This document shows positions 17,285 to 25,276 of a DNA stretch of 64,000 nt, piece by piece. Source of the stretch: Pontibacter russatus. GTDB taxonomy: Bacteria > Bacteroidota > Bacteroidia > Cytophagales > Hymenobacteraceae. The position numbers and the translations under genes are program-made. A model generated the notes under the pieces. It searched no databases and had not been told where the DNA came from. It saw only the letters and a list, made by a program, of their open reading frames with translations. Within the stretch, counting starts at the first letter, position 1. Each line of letters starts with the position of its first letter. The stretch covers positions 1,922,001-1,986,000 of the forward strand of contig NZ_CP047984.1 of NCBI RefSeq assembly GCF_009931655.1, read 5' to 3'.

Positions 17285-18727
17285 CTATTTTTTTAAGAAA
17301 ACGAAGGCCGACACCGCCAGCAGCACCAGCAGGATGATGTTGGTATAGCGCTTTATCCTGTCCAGCAGGTGCATGTTCACCAGCGTGTTGTCTTCGTTTT
17401 GGATGATGTTATAAAAAGATCCTAAGTCTCTGGTTAAGGCCACGGCCATGCTGTTGTCGCTGCGGCCAGCCACCTGCACCTGCAGCGAGGGCCGCAGGGT
17501 GTCGTAGGCGGCGGTGGTGGGGTTAAAGTATATCCAGTGCATCGTCTCCCGCAGGTTATACTGCCCGGCCTGGCGTGGCAGCACCGCGTACGAAAAAGAC
17601 TTGGCGCCAACCACACGTCCGGCGCGCTTCGTTACGTCCTGCCGCACATTCGGCGGGTAGAACTCCAGCCCTGGCGGCGCCTCCGGCACTGGCGGCATGA
17701 TGGCCGATAGATTCCCCTCCCCTTCCACCTCGAAAAGATAGGTAAAACTCTTGTTCACGGCCACTTTTTTCTCCGACAGGCTTTCATGCAGCCGGTAATC
17801 GCCCACGGGCACCACGTCGCGCAGCGGGTGCGGCGGCAGTTCTCTCACCGGTATCACCCGCTCCCGCGAATAGAATATCTTGTAGCCCTCCTGCCGGTCC
17901 TGCGTCAGCAGGCTCGGGTGCCTGGCCACCTTGTACTTGATCATCTGCAGTTTCAGTTGCGGAAAGCGGAGCGGCTCCAGGCTCAGCGGGAACAGCACGG
18001 CCTCATACAGCTTGAACCGAAGATAAGGCTCGCCCTGCACCGTTACGTTTTCAGGCGTAATCTCCGTGTAATCAAACGTTTCCTCCCAGGCATGCGGCTG
18101 CTGCATCTGCTTCAGAATTCCTGCCAGCTGGTCGGCAAAGTTATAGAAATCGAGCAGGGGCTGGTCTGCCTCCGCCAGGTAAAAGTACAGCACCACGTTG
18201 ACACCCTCGCCCACGAACACCTCTTTCTTGTTGGTGTAGATCGTCAGGAAGGCGTTGTCTTCCTTGTCCACGAACTCCGGCTCGTCTTCCACAGGCGGCT
18301 CGTCTATATCCTCCAGAATCAGGTTGGGCATGTTCAGGGCCTGGGGCGCATTGGCCTGCATGGGCGTCACTTTTACCGGCATCCCCTGCGACTGCACCAT
18401 CTGCCCGTTCACCCGCATCGAGAAAGGCCGCACCGCATATTCCCCTTCCTCCAGCGCCGCGTAATTCTGCACAATGGTCAGCACGGTGCTGGTTTTGCCG
18501 CCCGTGATGATGGTTTTGGTGGAGGAGTACCTGTTGCTCTTCTTAAAGCCCTCTATCTCCGGGAAGGGCGTGTAATCTTTCAGTTGCTGGTCCTGCAGTT
18601 TGATGGAGATGGTGTAATACTGGTTGATGGGCAGCGGGCTCTTGCCCAGCTCAATGCTGATTTGCTGTGCCCGGCCGGGCACAGCAAGCGCCGCACAGAG
18701 AGAAACAAGAAGAAGAAACGCCCGCAT
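17285..18727 (-). CDS. BatD-like membrane-anchored protein
   Basis: From the ATG at 18727 the product is about 480 residues. It has a signal peptide ([20 protein letters not shown]), a long extracytoplasmic region of beta-rich repeats, a single C-terminal membrane helix ([14 protein letters not shown]) and a short basic tail (LKK). Domain features such as [15 protein letters not shown] and [17 protein letters not shown] are those of the BatD (oxygen tolerance, Bacteroides aerotolerance) family. No batA, batB, batC, batE or MoxR genes are next to it, so it is an orphan BatD here, coupled to aroC. The frame extends upstream to 18772 without a signal peptide; the internal ATG is preferred. Confidence 0.8.
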   Translation of the reverse strand: MRAFLLLVSLCAALAVPGRAQQISIELGKSPLPINQYYTISIKLQDQQLKDYTPFPEIEGFKKSNRYSSTKTIITGGKTSTVLTIVQNYAALEEGEYAVRPFSMRVNGQMVQSQGMPVKVTPMQANAPQALNMPNLILEDIDEPPVEDEPEFVDKEDNAFLTIYTNKKEVFVGEGVNVVLYFYLAEADQPLLDFYNFADQLAGILKQMQQPHAWEETFDYTEITPENVTVQGEPYLRFKLYEAVLFPLSLEPLRFPQLKLQMIKYKVARHPSLLTQDRQEGYKIFYSRERVIPVRELPPHPLRDVVPVGDYRLHESLSEKKVAVNKSFTYLFEVEGEGNLSAIMPPVPEAPPGLEFYPPNVRQDVTKRAGRVVGAKSFSYAVLPRQAGQYNLRETMHWIYFNPTTAAYDTLRPSLQVQVAGRSDNSMAVALTRDLGSFYNIIQNEDNTLVNMHLLDRIKRYTNIILLVLLAVSAFVFLKK

Positions 18728-18769
18728 ATATAACCCGAAATCAGCCACTAAGGTACGACTTGCACAAAA

Positions 18770-18777
18770 CAAATGTA
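18770..18777 (-). promoter_or_regulatory. Bacteroidota -7 element for the batD-aroC operon
   Basis: TACATTTG on the minus strand matches TAnnTTTG and lies 43 bp upstream of the batD-like ATG at 18727, which supports that start over the one at 18772. Confidence 0.55.
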
Positions 18778-19076
18778 CGAATAATAAAAATTAGAGCGTC
18801 CCCGCAAAATTCAGGCATCCGGCTATATAGGCGCGTCTGCGGGTAAAGATGAAGTATTCCTGACGATGCTTCCCATTCTAATCCGGCCTGCACTACTGAA
18901 AGGCGGCTGCCCCGCCTTATAACGGTGTTATGCCATCCTTATTTTTTTATACCTCCCTAAATCCGCCCCGAAAGCGCCGCCGTAGGTCTGCTACAATCAA
19001 AAGGAACTGGTGCCTTGGTTTTGGTTTCCGGGGCTTGCCAGCCGCCATATTATTTATCCATCTAAAAAGTAAAATT
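18778..19076. other. Divergent intergenic region, batD / ferritin-like genes
   Basis: I see no gene here. The plus-strand frame open from 18930 is rejected as a start because the internal ATG at 19077 begins the recognisable Tat-type N-terminus. A promoter for the ferritin-like pair must lie here, but I could not identify it confidently. Confidence 0.4.
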
Positions 19077-19808
19077 ATGAGAGAACAGACAAAGCCCGAA
19101 GAGAGAGAAGGAGGGCTGATGAAGTCCCTGGGCGGCCCCATGCAGCGGCGCACGTTTTTTAGGTATGCCGGTGCCACGGCAGCGGCCACTACCCTCCTGC
19201 TCACCACCTCCTGCGATGAGGATGACGAGGTGACTCCTCCCATGAACGACAAGGCCGTGGACTTAGGCTCCGGCGACATCGGTATTCTGAACTACGCCTA
19301 TGCCCTGGAGCAACTGGAGGCAGCCTTTTACACCGCCGTGGTAGCCGAGTCCGCATCGGCGCTCTCCGCGGATGAGATGATGGTGATGCAGGACCTGATG
19401 GCGCACGAGGTGGCGCACCGCGAGTTCTTCAAAGCCGCCCTGGGCAACAAGGCCATCCCGGACCTGGAGGTGGATTTCAGCTCCATCAACTTTAAAGACA
19501 AGAACAGCGTGCTGCAGACAGCCAAAACCTTCGAGGACCTGGGCGTGGCCGCCTATAACGGCGCGGGCAAGCTCTTTACGGACACCGGCGCAGGCCTGAC
19601 CTACCTCCTGATGGGAGGCAAGATTGTGTCGGTGGAGGCCAGGCACGCCGCTGCCATCCACGACCTCATCAGCGAAAATGCCAGGGCCTACGGCGCAGAG
19701 ATGGTGGACGCGAACGGACTCGACAGGGCCATGTCGCCGACGGAGGTGCTGGGCGCAGCAGGCGCTTTTATCGCCACAGAAATTAACTTCAGCAACTTAC
19801 CCAAATAA
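19077..19808 (+). CDS. Ferritin-like domain protein with Tat-type lipoprotein signal
   Basis: The 243-residue product carries a twin-arginine motif (RRTFFRYAG) and a hydrophobic stretch ending in a lipobox-like LLTTSC (about residues 22-45). It is therefore probably folded in the cytoplasm, exported by Tat and lipidated. The remainder fits the Ferritin_2 family (PF13668): a four-helix pattern with metal-ligand segments YALEQLEAAFYTAVV, AHEVAHREFFKAAL and SVEARHAAAIHDLI. Members are annotated as desiccation-related or hypothetical; iron chemistry is inferred from the E/H ligands. The paralog follows 17 bp downstream. Confidence 0.82.
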   Translation: MREQTKPEEREGGLMKSLGGPMQRRTFFRYAGATAAATTLLLTTSCDEDDEVTPPMNDKAVDLGSGDIGILNYAYALEQLEAAFYTAVVAESASALSADEMMVMQDLMAHEVAHREFFKAALGNKAIPDLEVDFSSINFKDKNSVLQTAKTFEDLGVAAYNGAGKLFTDTGAGLTYLLMGGKIVSVEARHAAAIHDLISENARAYGAEMVDANGLDRAMSPTEVLGAAGAFIATEINFSNLPK

Positions 19809-19825
19809 GCACAGGAGATACAGAT

Positions 19826-20626
19826 ATGAACATATTCAGAATTATACAGGAGATAGAGAAAGTGGACGGCGAGGTATATGACCGGTTTGCCTCCCGCCGG
19901 CAGGCTTTCAGCAGCCTTGGCAGCTTCGGGAAAAAAGTGGCGCTGGCAGCAGTTCCCATCGCCATGGGCACCATGTTTAAGAAAGCCTACGGCCAGTCGA
20001 CCAGCGGCATTGCGGATGTGCTGAACTACGCCCTGACGCTGGAGTACCTGGAGGCTGACTTTTACATGCAGGGCCTGGCGGCGAGCGGAGCCATCGCAAG
20101 CGAGAACATGGCCTTTTTTGAGGATGTGCGCGACCATGAGGTGGCACACGTGGCATTCCTGAAAACTGCCATCACCAGTCTGGGGGCCACGCCGGTAGAC
20201 AAGCCGACTTTTGATTTCTCAGCCGGTGGCGCTTTCCCCGACTGGAACTCGAACCCCGCCACCTACCTGGCGCTGTCGCAGGCATTTGAAGACACCGGCG
20301 TGCGCGCTTACAAGGGACAGGCAGCCAACCTGGTAGCCAGCAACGAGGTGCTGACGGCTGCCCTGCAGATACATGCAGTGGAGGCACGCCACGCGGCCAT
20401 CGTGCGCAGAATTCGCGGCCTGAAAGGCTGGATTACGAACGATGAGCGCGGTGCAGGAATGCCAGCCCCAACACAGGCCATATATGACGGCGAGGCCGAG
20501 ACGATGCAGGCCGGAGTGGATGTGCCTGCCGTGTCGGGTGTTGCCGCCGCCAGCGTAACGGAGGCTTTCGACGAGCCGCTGCCGATGGAAACTGTCCTGA
20601 ATGTCGCCTCCCTCTTTATAGCCTGA
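19826..20626 (+). CDS. Second ferritin-like domain protein, Tat-type
   Basis: This is a paralog of the preceding gene (266 residues). It has a weaker twin-arginine N-terminus (SRRQAFSSLGSFGKK) and a hydrophobic segment (VALAAVPIAMGTMF), with no lipobox cysteine. Ligand segments match the neighbour: YALTLEYLEADFYMQG, DHEVAHVAFLKTAI and AVEARHAAIVRRIR. The 17-bp spacing indicates an operon and, probably, a hetero-oligomer or a pair of periplasmic proteins, one anchored and one soluble. Such tandem pairs recur in Bacteroidota and Deinococcus. Function is not established. Confidence 0.82.
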   Translation: MNIFRIIQEIEKVDGEVYDRFASRRQAFSSLGSFGKKVALAAVPIAMGTMFKKAYGQSTSGIADVLNYALTLEYLEADFYMQGLAASGAIASENMAFFEDVRDHEVAHVAFLKTAITSLGATPVDKPTFDFSAGGAFPDWNSNPATYLALSQAFEDTGVRAYKGQAANLVASNEVLTAALQIHAVEARHAAIVRRIRGLKGWITNDERGAGMPAPTQAIYDGEAETMQAGVDVPAVSGVAAASVTEAFDEPLPMETVLNVASLFIA

Positions 20627-20644
20627 TCACCAGTATTTTTCCCA

Positions 20645-20680
20645 TATAAATAAAGCCGCCCTGTTGCGGCTTTATTTATA
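20645..20680 (+). terminator. Terminator of the ferritin-like operon
   Basis: TATAAATAAAGCCGC (20645-20659) pairs with GCGGCTTTATTTATA (20666-20680) around a CCTGTT loop. It lies 18 bp beyond the stop and again ends in TATATA. Confidence 0.8.
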
Positions 20681-20773
20681 TATAGCCAGCGCCTTTCCGC
20701 TCCCTGGTAAACATTCTTGATCTGCTACTGCTCTGCCTGCCACTGTCGCCACAGGCCTTGTTTCCATGCATGC

Positions 20774-21673
20774 TTATCCCTCCACCCCAAGCCGCTCTCT
20801 AAAGCCAGCGTTGCCCTGCAGGCCGCCGGTATGGATGGCGACAATGCGGCTGCCTTTGGGGAAGTAGCCCTGCCGGACCAGGTCGAAGAGGCCATAGAAC
20901 ATTTTGCCCGTGTAGATGGGCTCCAGCGGGATATGGTGTTGCTGCTGAAACGCATGCATGAACGCCAGCAACTCCGGCTTTACTTTGGCATAGCCGCCAA
21001 AGTGGTAGTCGGTGATGAGTTGCCAGTTGCTGAACTCCCGGCCGCTGTAGCCATATACCAGCTGTTTTATATCCTCCTGCAGAAAACCGCCTCCCTTCAG
21101 CGCAGGAAAACCCAGCACTTTCTTTTCCCCGGCCAGCCCGGCGATGATACCTGCCAGGGTTCCGCCTGTGCCCGAGGCGCAGCATATATAGTCGTAGTCG
21201 GCGGCGATGTCCTCTACAATTTCGGTGCAGCCTTTTACGGCAAAGTTGTTCGTGCCGCCTTCCGGAAGGATATATGGCTGATTGTACTGATCCGACAGTT
21301 CCTGCAAAAATTTGGGTTCAGCTTTCTGACGGTAAGTTTCGCGGGAGACATATTCTAACTCCATCCCGCAGGAGGCAGCGAAGCGTAGTGTCGGGTTCAG
21401 GGGCAGGTGCTCCTCCCCCCTGATAATGCCGATGGTGCCGAAGCCATACGCCTTGCCTGCCGCCGCCGTGGCCGCTATATGGTTGGAGTAGGCGCCGCCA
21501 AAAGTCAGCACGGTATGGTGGTGCAGCCGCTTTGCCTCCCGCAGGTTGTATTTCAGTTTGCGCCACTTGTTCCCTGATATCTCCGGGTGCAGCAGATCCT
21601 CCCGCTTTATATATAGCGCTACCTCTTGCTCCAGCAGCAGTGGGTCCTGTAGTTGTTGCAGCGGTGTTTCCAT
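20774..21673 (-). CDS. PLP-dependent D-cysteine desulfhydrase / ACC deaminase family enzyme
   Basis: This 299-residue fold-type II PLP enzyme has the cofactor lysine in SGNKWRKLKYNL (Lys near residue 36). Other family segments are LTFGGAYSNHIAATAA and, at the phosphate-binding loop, ASGTGGTLAGIIAGL. It is similar to bacterial D-cysteine desulfhydrases and 1-aminocyclopropane-1-carboxylate deaminases, which cannot be separated by eye. Both release ammonia and a 2-oxo acid. Monocistronic; upstream of it is the terminator of the YfhO gene. Confidence 0.87.
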   Translation of the reverse strand: METPLQQLQDPLLLEQEVALYIKREDLLHPEISGNKWRKLKYNLREAKRLHHHTVLTFGGAYSNHIAATAAAGKAYGFGTIGIIRGEEHLPLNPTLRFAASCGMELEYVSRETYRQKAEPKFLQELSDQYNQPYILPEGGTNNFAVKGCTEIVEDIAADYDYICCASGTGGTLAGIIAGLAGEKKVLGFPALKGGGFLQEDIKQLVYGYSGREFSNWQLITDYHFGGYAKVKPELLAFMHAFQQQHHIPLEPIYTGKMFYGLFDLVRQGYFPKGSRIVAIHTGGLQGNAGFRERLGVEG

Positions 21674-21804
21674 TTAAGAAAAAGGACATTAGTATCAGGT
21701 ATCCGGACATAAGACTTTCCACACTCCCTTCGATTGGCATTCAGAAGCTTGCGGTGTATCATGCCTTCAGATAGAGTAATTTAATTTTGTCCGGGCACTT
21801 ATCA

Positions 21805-21840
21805 AAAAGAAGCCCCAGCAACAGGCTGAGGCTTCTTTAT
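21805..21840. terminator. Terminator between YfhO and desulfhydrase genes
   Basis: AAAGAAGCC pairs with GGCTTCTTT, with an inner AGC/GCT, around an AACAG loop. It is oriented to stop the YfhO transcript (minus strand), where the stem is followed by TTTTTGA. Confidence 0.65.
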
Positions 21841-21895
21841 ATATAATATAGCTATTTCCAACCCGGAGCCCTGAACTCGGAACTCATAACTCAAT

Positions 21896-24340
21896 TCAGA
21901 CTTTCTCCACAATAGGTACCTCTGTCGGCTTTTTCTTGACGGCATAGGTGATGGCACCCACTATTACGAGCAGCAGCAGGATGGAAGATATCATAGAAAC
22001 GGTGTTGCCCAGGGTGTATGCCTTCGGCTCGAACTTAAACTCGATGGTATGCTTGCCTGCGGGCACCTGCATGGCCCGCAGGATATAGTCCGCTCGGAAA
22101 TGCTCCACTGGCTTTCCGTCGAGGTAGGCCTGCCAGCCGTCGGCATAGTATATCTCGGAGAACACCACCAATCCTTCCTCTGCCGCCTCGTATGCATATT
22201 TCAGATAGTTGGGCTGGTATTCGGTGAGCTTGATGGAGGCGTTCTCGGTAGCGTAGCTGTGGTCCTCGATCGGGAATTTGGTGACATCCACCACGGCTGT
22301 CGCGCCGGCATCAAACATGGTCAGGGCCTCCAGTTCCTCGTCCGGCGACTGCACCGGCTTCACCTCCTCCACGAACCAGGCATTGCCCAAAGCGCCCGGC
22401 ACGCGCTGCACCGGCTGCTTCGGGTCGCCTGTGATGGCGTAGCGGGTGTTCAGCATGCGGTACACCTCCAGGTTGTTCTGGGCTATATGGCGGTCGATGA
22501 CATCCTGGTAGCGGCGCAGTTTGGCCCCGTGGTAGCCCCCGATGGATTTGTGGAAGTAAGAAGTGCGGGCATCGTTGAACGGGTTAGGCAGGTAGATGAC
22601 GCGGTAACTCAAGTCCTTGTCCTGCAGGATGGCCTGATCGGCGGGCGTTGGCTGGAAATGCGTTGCCACCACATTGCGCTGAAAGTCGTTGCTGTTCAGG
22701 TAGCGCTTGTCCACCGCCCACAGATCCGCGAGCACCAGCAGCCCTACCCCGGCAATGGCCACATTGGCAGAAAGCTTGTTCTTGAGGTAGAGGTACAGCA
22801 GGCCCGCCGCCAGCACGATAAACACCAACGAACGGAAAGCGTCGGACCGCATCATGCTCTCGCGGTCGGCCCGGATGGCGTCGATGGGGAACTGCGCCTG
22901 AATCAATTGCTGGTCAGAGGCCCCCACAAAGCTGGCTGTTCCGGCAAAAAGCCACACCAGCAAACAGATACCGGCGGTGATGCCGCCCGAAATCAGCAGC
23001 TTCCTGTCCAAATCTCTGATGGCGCCTTTTTCGTTGATCAGCTTCCAGAGAGCCAGCAGCGCCAGGAACGGCATGGTGACCTGCGCAATCACGAGCGCCG
23101 ACGACACCGCCCTGAACTTGTTGTAGCCCGGAAAGTAATCGAACATGAAGAAGTTGAAGGCCTCGAAGTTTTTGCCCCAGGCCAGCACGATGGACAGAAT
23201 AGTACCCGCCACGAGCCAGCTCACCCAGCGCCTGTCCACGATAAAAATCCCCAACACAAACAGGAAGCAGACAATGGCGCCCACATACACCGGCCCGCTC
23301 GTGATGGGCTGCGGCCCCCAGTACATGGGCAGTCCCTGCGTCACAATCTGCTCGGCCTGCACCGGCGGCACGCCCATGCTGGTGAAGGCCTGGTAGGTTT
23401 CGGAGTCGGTGCCCAAGGATGCGCTGGAGCTGCCGCCAAAGAAATCCGGTATCAGCAGCGTCATCGTTTCGGTGATGCCATAGCTCCAGTTAAAGGCATA
23501 CTCGCGGTCCAGGCCGCTACCCACGTTCTCGCCGCTGTTCGGCTGGGTGAGTTCTGATTTGCCCCGGATGCTGTGCTCGCCGTACTCTGCAGTGGTATAT
23601 AGCCGCCCGAAGTTCACGCCCACCGCCAGAATGGCAGCCACGCCCAATACCAGCCCGCGCTTCAGCAGCTCCACGATGGTGCCGTGCCGGAGGGCATATA
23701 TAAGCTCCACAATACCAAAGATGATCACCAGCAGCAGCATATAGTACGTCATCTGCAGGTGATTGAAGTGCAGGTTCATGGTGAGGCCCACGGCAAACAG
23801 CGCGGCCCCAATCCAGAGGTTGCGGCGCAGCGCATATAGGAGGCCCGCCAGCACCATGGGGATATAGGCAATCGTGAGCGACTTGGTGTTGTGGCCCGCC
23901 TCTAAAATAATGATGTTGTAGGAAGTGAAGGCAAACGCCACTGCGCCCACCATGGCCAGCCACGAGCTCATGCCCATGGCCACCAAAAGTATATAAGCGC
24001 AAAGCAGCGTGATGAAGATGTTACCGGCCAGGGCTGGCAGGTCAAACGTCAGGATCTTGTGGATATAACCGGACCAGTCGCCGGAAAAGTGGGTGTTGAT
24101 CAGGTAGGCCGGCATGCCGCCGAACATTGAGTTTGTCCAGAGGGCCTCCTCGCCGGTCGCCTCACGGTAATCCTGAATCTCTTTGGCGCCGCCCTTGAAC
24201 TGGAGTATGTCGTGCTGGGCCAGGCCCTTGTCTTCAAAAAGAACGGGCGAGAAGTATACCGCCGTCAGGATCAGGAATATAAGAACAGCAATAAGATGCG
24301 GGAGCGCATCCCGCTTAAAGTCAAAGGAAGTAGTTGTCAT
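21896..24340 (-). CDS. YfhO family membrane protein
   Basis: This is a large polytopic protein of about 814 residues. It has many hydrophobic helices through residues 15-560 and a periplasmic C-terminal domain closed by a final membrane helix (MISSILLLLVIVGAITYA). Family-typical features include YFSPVLFEDKGLAQHDILQF near the N-terminus, FGGMPAYLI and an AGHNTKS loop. YfhO proteins are GT-C-like membrane proteins linked to glycosylation of lipoteichoic acid in Firmicutes; in Bacteroidota the substrate is unknown. An ATG 9 bp upstream (24349) is possible. It follows a DUF4834 gene, as is common in the phylum. Confidence 0.85.
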   Translation of the reverse strand: MTTTSFDFKRDALPHLIAVLIFLILTAVYFSPVLFEDKGLAQHDILQFKGGAKEIQDYREATGEEALWTNSMFGGMPAYLINTHFSGDWSGYIHKILTFDLPALAGNIFITLLCAYILLVAMGMSSWLAMVGAVAFAFTSYNIIILEAGHNTKSLTIAYIPMVLAGLLYALRRNLWIGAALFAVGLTMNLHFNHLQMTYYMLLLVIIFGIVELIYALRHGTIVELLKRGLVLGVAAILAVGVNFGRLYTTAEYGEHSIRGKSELTQPNSGENVGSGLDREYAFNWSYGITETMTLLIPDFFGGSSSASLGTDSETYQAFTSMGVPPVQAEQIVTQGLPMYWGPQPITSGPVYVGAIVCFLFVLGIFIVDRRWVSWLVAGTILSIVLAWGKNFEAFNFFMFDYFPGYNKFRAVSSALVIAQVTMPFLALLALWKLINEKGAIRDLDRKLLISGGITAGICLLVWLFAGTASFVGASDQQLIQAQFPIDAIRADRESMMRSDAFRSLVFIVLAAGLLYLYLKNKLSANVAIAGVGLLVLADLWAVDKRYLNSNDFQRNVVATHFQPTPADQAILQDKDLSYRVIYLPNPFNDARTSYFHKSIGGYHGAKLRRYQDVIDRHIAQNNLEVYRMLNTRYAITGDPKQPVQRVPGALGNAWFVEEVKPVQSPDEELEALTMFDAGATAVVDVTKFPIEDHSYATENASIKLTEYQPNYLKYAYEAAEEGLVVFSEIYYADGWQAYLDGKPVEHFRADYILRAMQVPAGKHTIEFKFEPKAYTLGNTVSMISSILLLLVIVGAITYAVKKKPTEVPIVEKV

Positions 24341-24382
24341 ATCTCTCAAAAACCTCGGAATAGAGGTTGAAAGATAGCGGTT

Positions 24383-24670
24383 TTATTTCACTTCTTCATA
24401 ATCGACGTACTGGCCGCCGTTGAAATCCCGCCGCTCCGGCTGCTCCGGTATATAGTCGATTTTCACGTTGCCCCTGGCCCTGCCGTTCTGCTGGCTGCCG
24501 TTTCCGTAGGCCTGTTGCTGGCCTTGCTGCTGGTGCATGTTGGTGTAGAAGAACGTGCCGTTGCGCACCTTCTTTTTGATGAAAATCCCCAACAGCCACC
24601 TAAACAGCACGGGTGCCACCAGCCGGATGAAGAAAATGATAAGAAGTGTGGTGAATATGAATTTGATCAT
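24383..24670 (-). CDS. DUF4834 family small membrane protein
   Basis: This 95-residue protein has an N-terminal membrane segment (FIFTTLLIIFFIRLVAPVLF), a basic amphipathic stretch (LLGIFIKKKVRNG), a Gln/Gly-rich linker and a conserved tail containing KIDYIPEQPE...GGQYVDYEEVK. This matches DUF4834, a Bacteroidota-specific family of unknown function. It is 42 bp upstream of YfhO and probably in the same operon. Confidence 0.8.
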   Translation of the reverse strand: MIKFIFTTLLIIFFIRLVAPVLFRWLLGIFIKKKVRNGTFFYTNMHQQQGQQQAYGNGSQQNGRARGNVKIDYIPEQPERRDFNGGQYVDYEEVK

Positions 24671-24774
24671 GGTTACGCTTGGTTATATGCTCAGCCTCCT
24701 GTAAAAACAGTACCCGCCTTTTACTTACAACTCTTTTGCCGGAAGTTTGTTATATGCCTTTTTGGCGGGTAAAG

Positions 24775-24782
24775 CAAAGATA
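24775..24782 (-). promoter_or_regulatory. Bacteroidota -7 element for DUF4834-YfhO
   Basis: TATCTTTG on the minus strand matches TAnnTTTG. The expected -33 position (about 24800-24805) falls inside the left arm of the inverted repeat that carries the DUF559 gene. Confidence 0.5.
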
Positions 24783-24791
24783 GGAAATTTT

Positions 24792-25276
24792 ACCTCCCCC
24801 TGCCCCCTCCTAAAAACAGGAGAGGAACTTCAGATATTTTCAAAAGCCGCAGTTATCTTTTGCAGTACTACTTGAGGTTGCTCAAATATTTCGCTGTTTC
24901 TGATGCGGATAACTTTGTAGCCAAGGTGCTGCAGTTCTACATCACAGGTTTTAGTGTCCTGAACCGAGCCATCCACCTCAACAACCAGTTTTTCCGCTGC
25001 ACAATAAAAATCAACGATACAGCTCCCATTACTATGCTGCCGCCTGCACTCTCGCCCACCTAACTTATGCTTCCTCAGGAGTCGCCACAGTTCCTCTTCC
25101 GCTGGCGTTTGGTTATTACGCAGCAATGCGCGCTACAGCCTCAAACCGGGCAAGCTATGTAACTGATCTTTCCGCATATAATCGTTCTTTGCTCTCTAAC
25201 ACAACCCGATCATATGCCTGTTCCACTCATACAAACAAAAACCCCCTCCTGTTATTAGGAGGGGGCAGGGGAAGGT
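24792..25276. repeat. Inverted-repeat cassette enclosing a DUF559 gene
   Basis: A 31-bp arm at 24792-24822 (begins ACCTCCCCCTGCCCCCTCCT) is repeated in inverted orientation at 25246-25276 with 2 mismatches. Each arm contains its own small hairpin (CTCCT...AGGAG). The only gene inside is the DUF559-type protein at 24830-25126. The left end is close to the DUF4834 promoter and the right end is in the first codons downstream of carB, overlapping its stop region. Confidence 0.7.
24830..25126 (-). CDS. DUF559 (Vsr-like endonuclease fold) domain protein, short and divergent
   Basis: This 98-residue protein opens with the family's MLRNNQTPAEEELWRLLRKH and continues GRECRRQHSNGSCIVDFYCA and KLVVEVDGS. 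DUF559 proteins share the PD-(D/E)XK nuclease-like fold of very short patch repair enzymes. Here the block after VDGS is about five residues shorter than usual and lacks the usual His and the Tyr-Asp...Arg ligands (it reads VQDTKTCDVELQHLGYKV), so catalytic ability is doubtful. The gene is enclosed by a 31-bp inverted repeat and looks like a small inserted cassette. Confidence 0.75.
   Translation of the reverse strand: MLRNNQTPAEEELWRLLRKHKLGGRECRRQHSNGSCIVDFYCAAEKLVVEVDGSVQDTKTCDVELQHLGYKVIRIRNSEIFEQPQVVLQKITAAFENI

Noticed and set aside
22049-23557. 502-codon plus-strand frame inside the YfhO gene
   Set aside because: Antisense shadow; no signal peptide, promoter or family motif, whereas YfhO helices are clear on the other strand.
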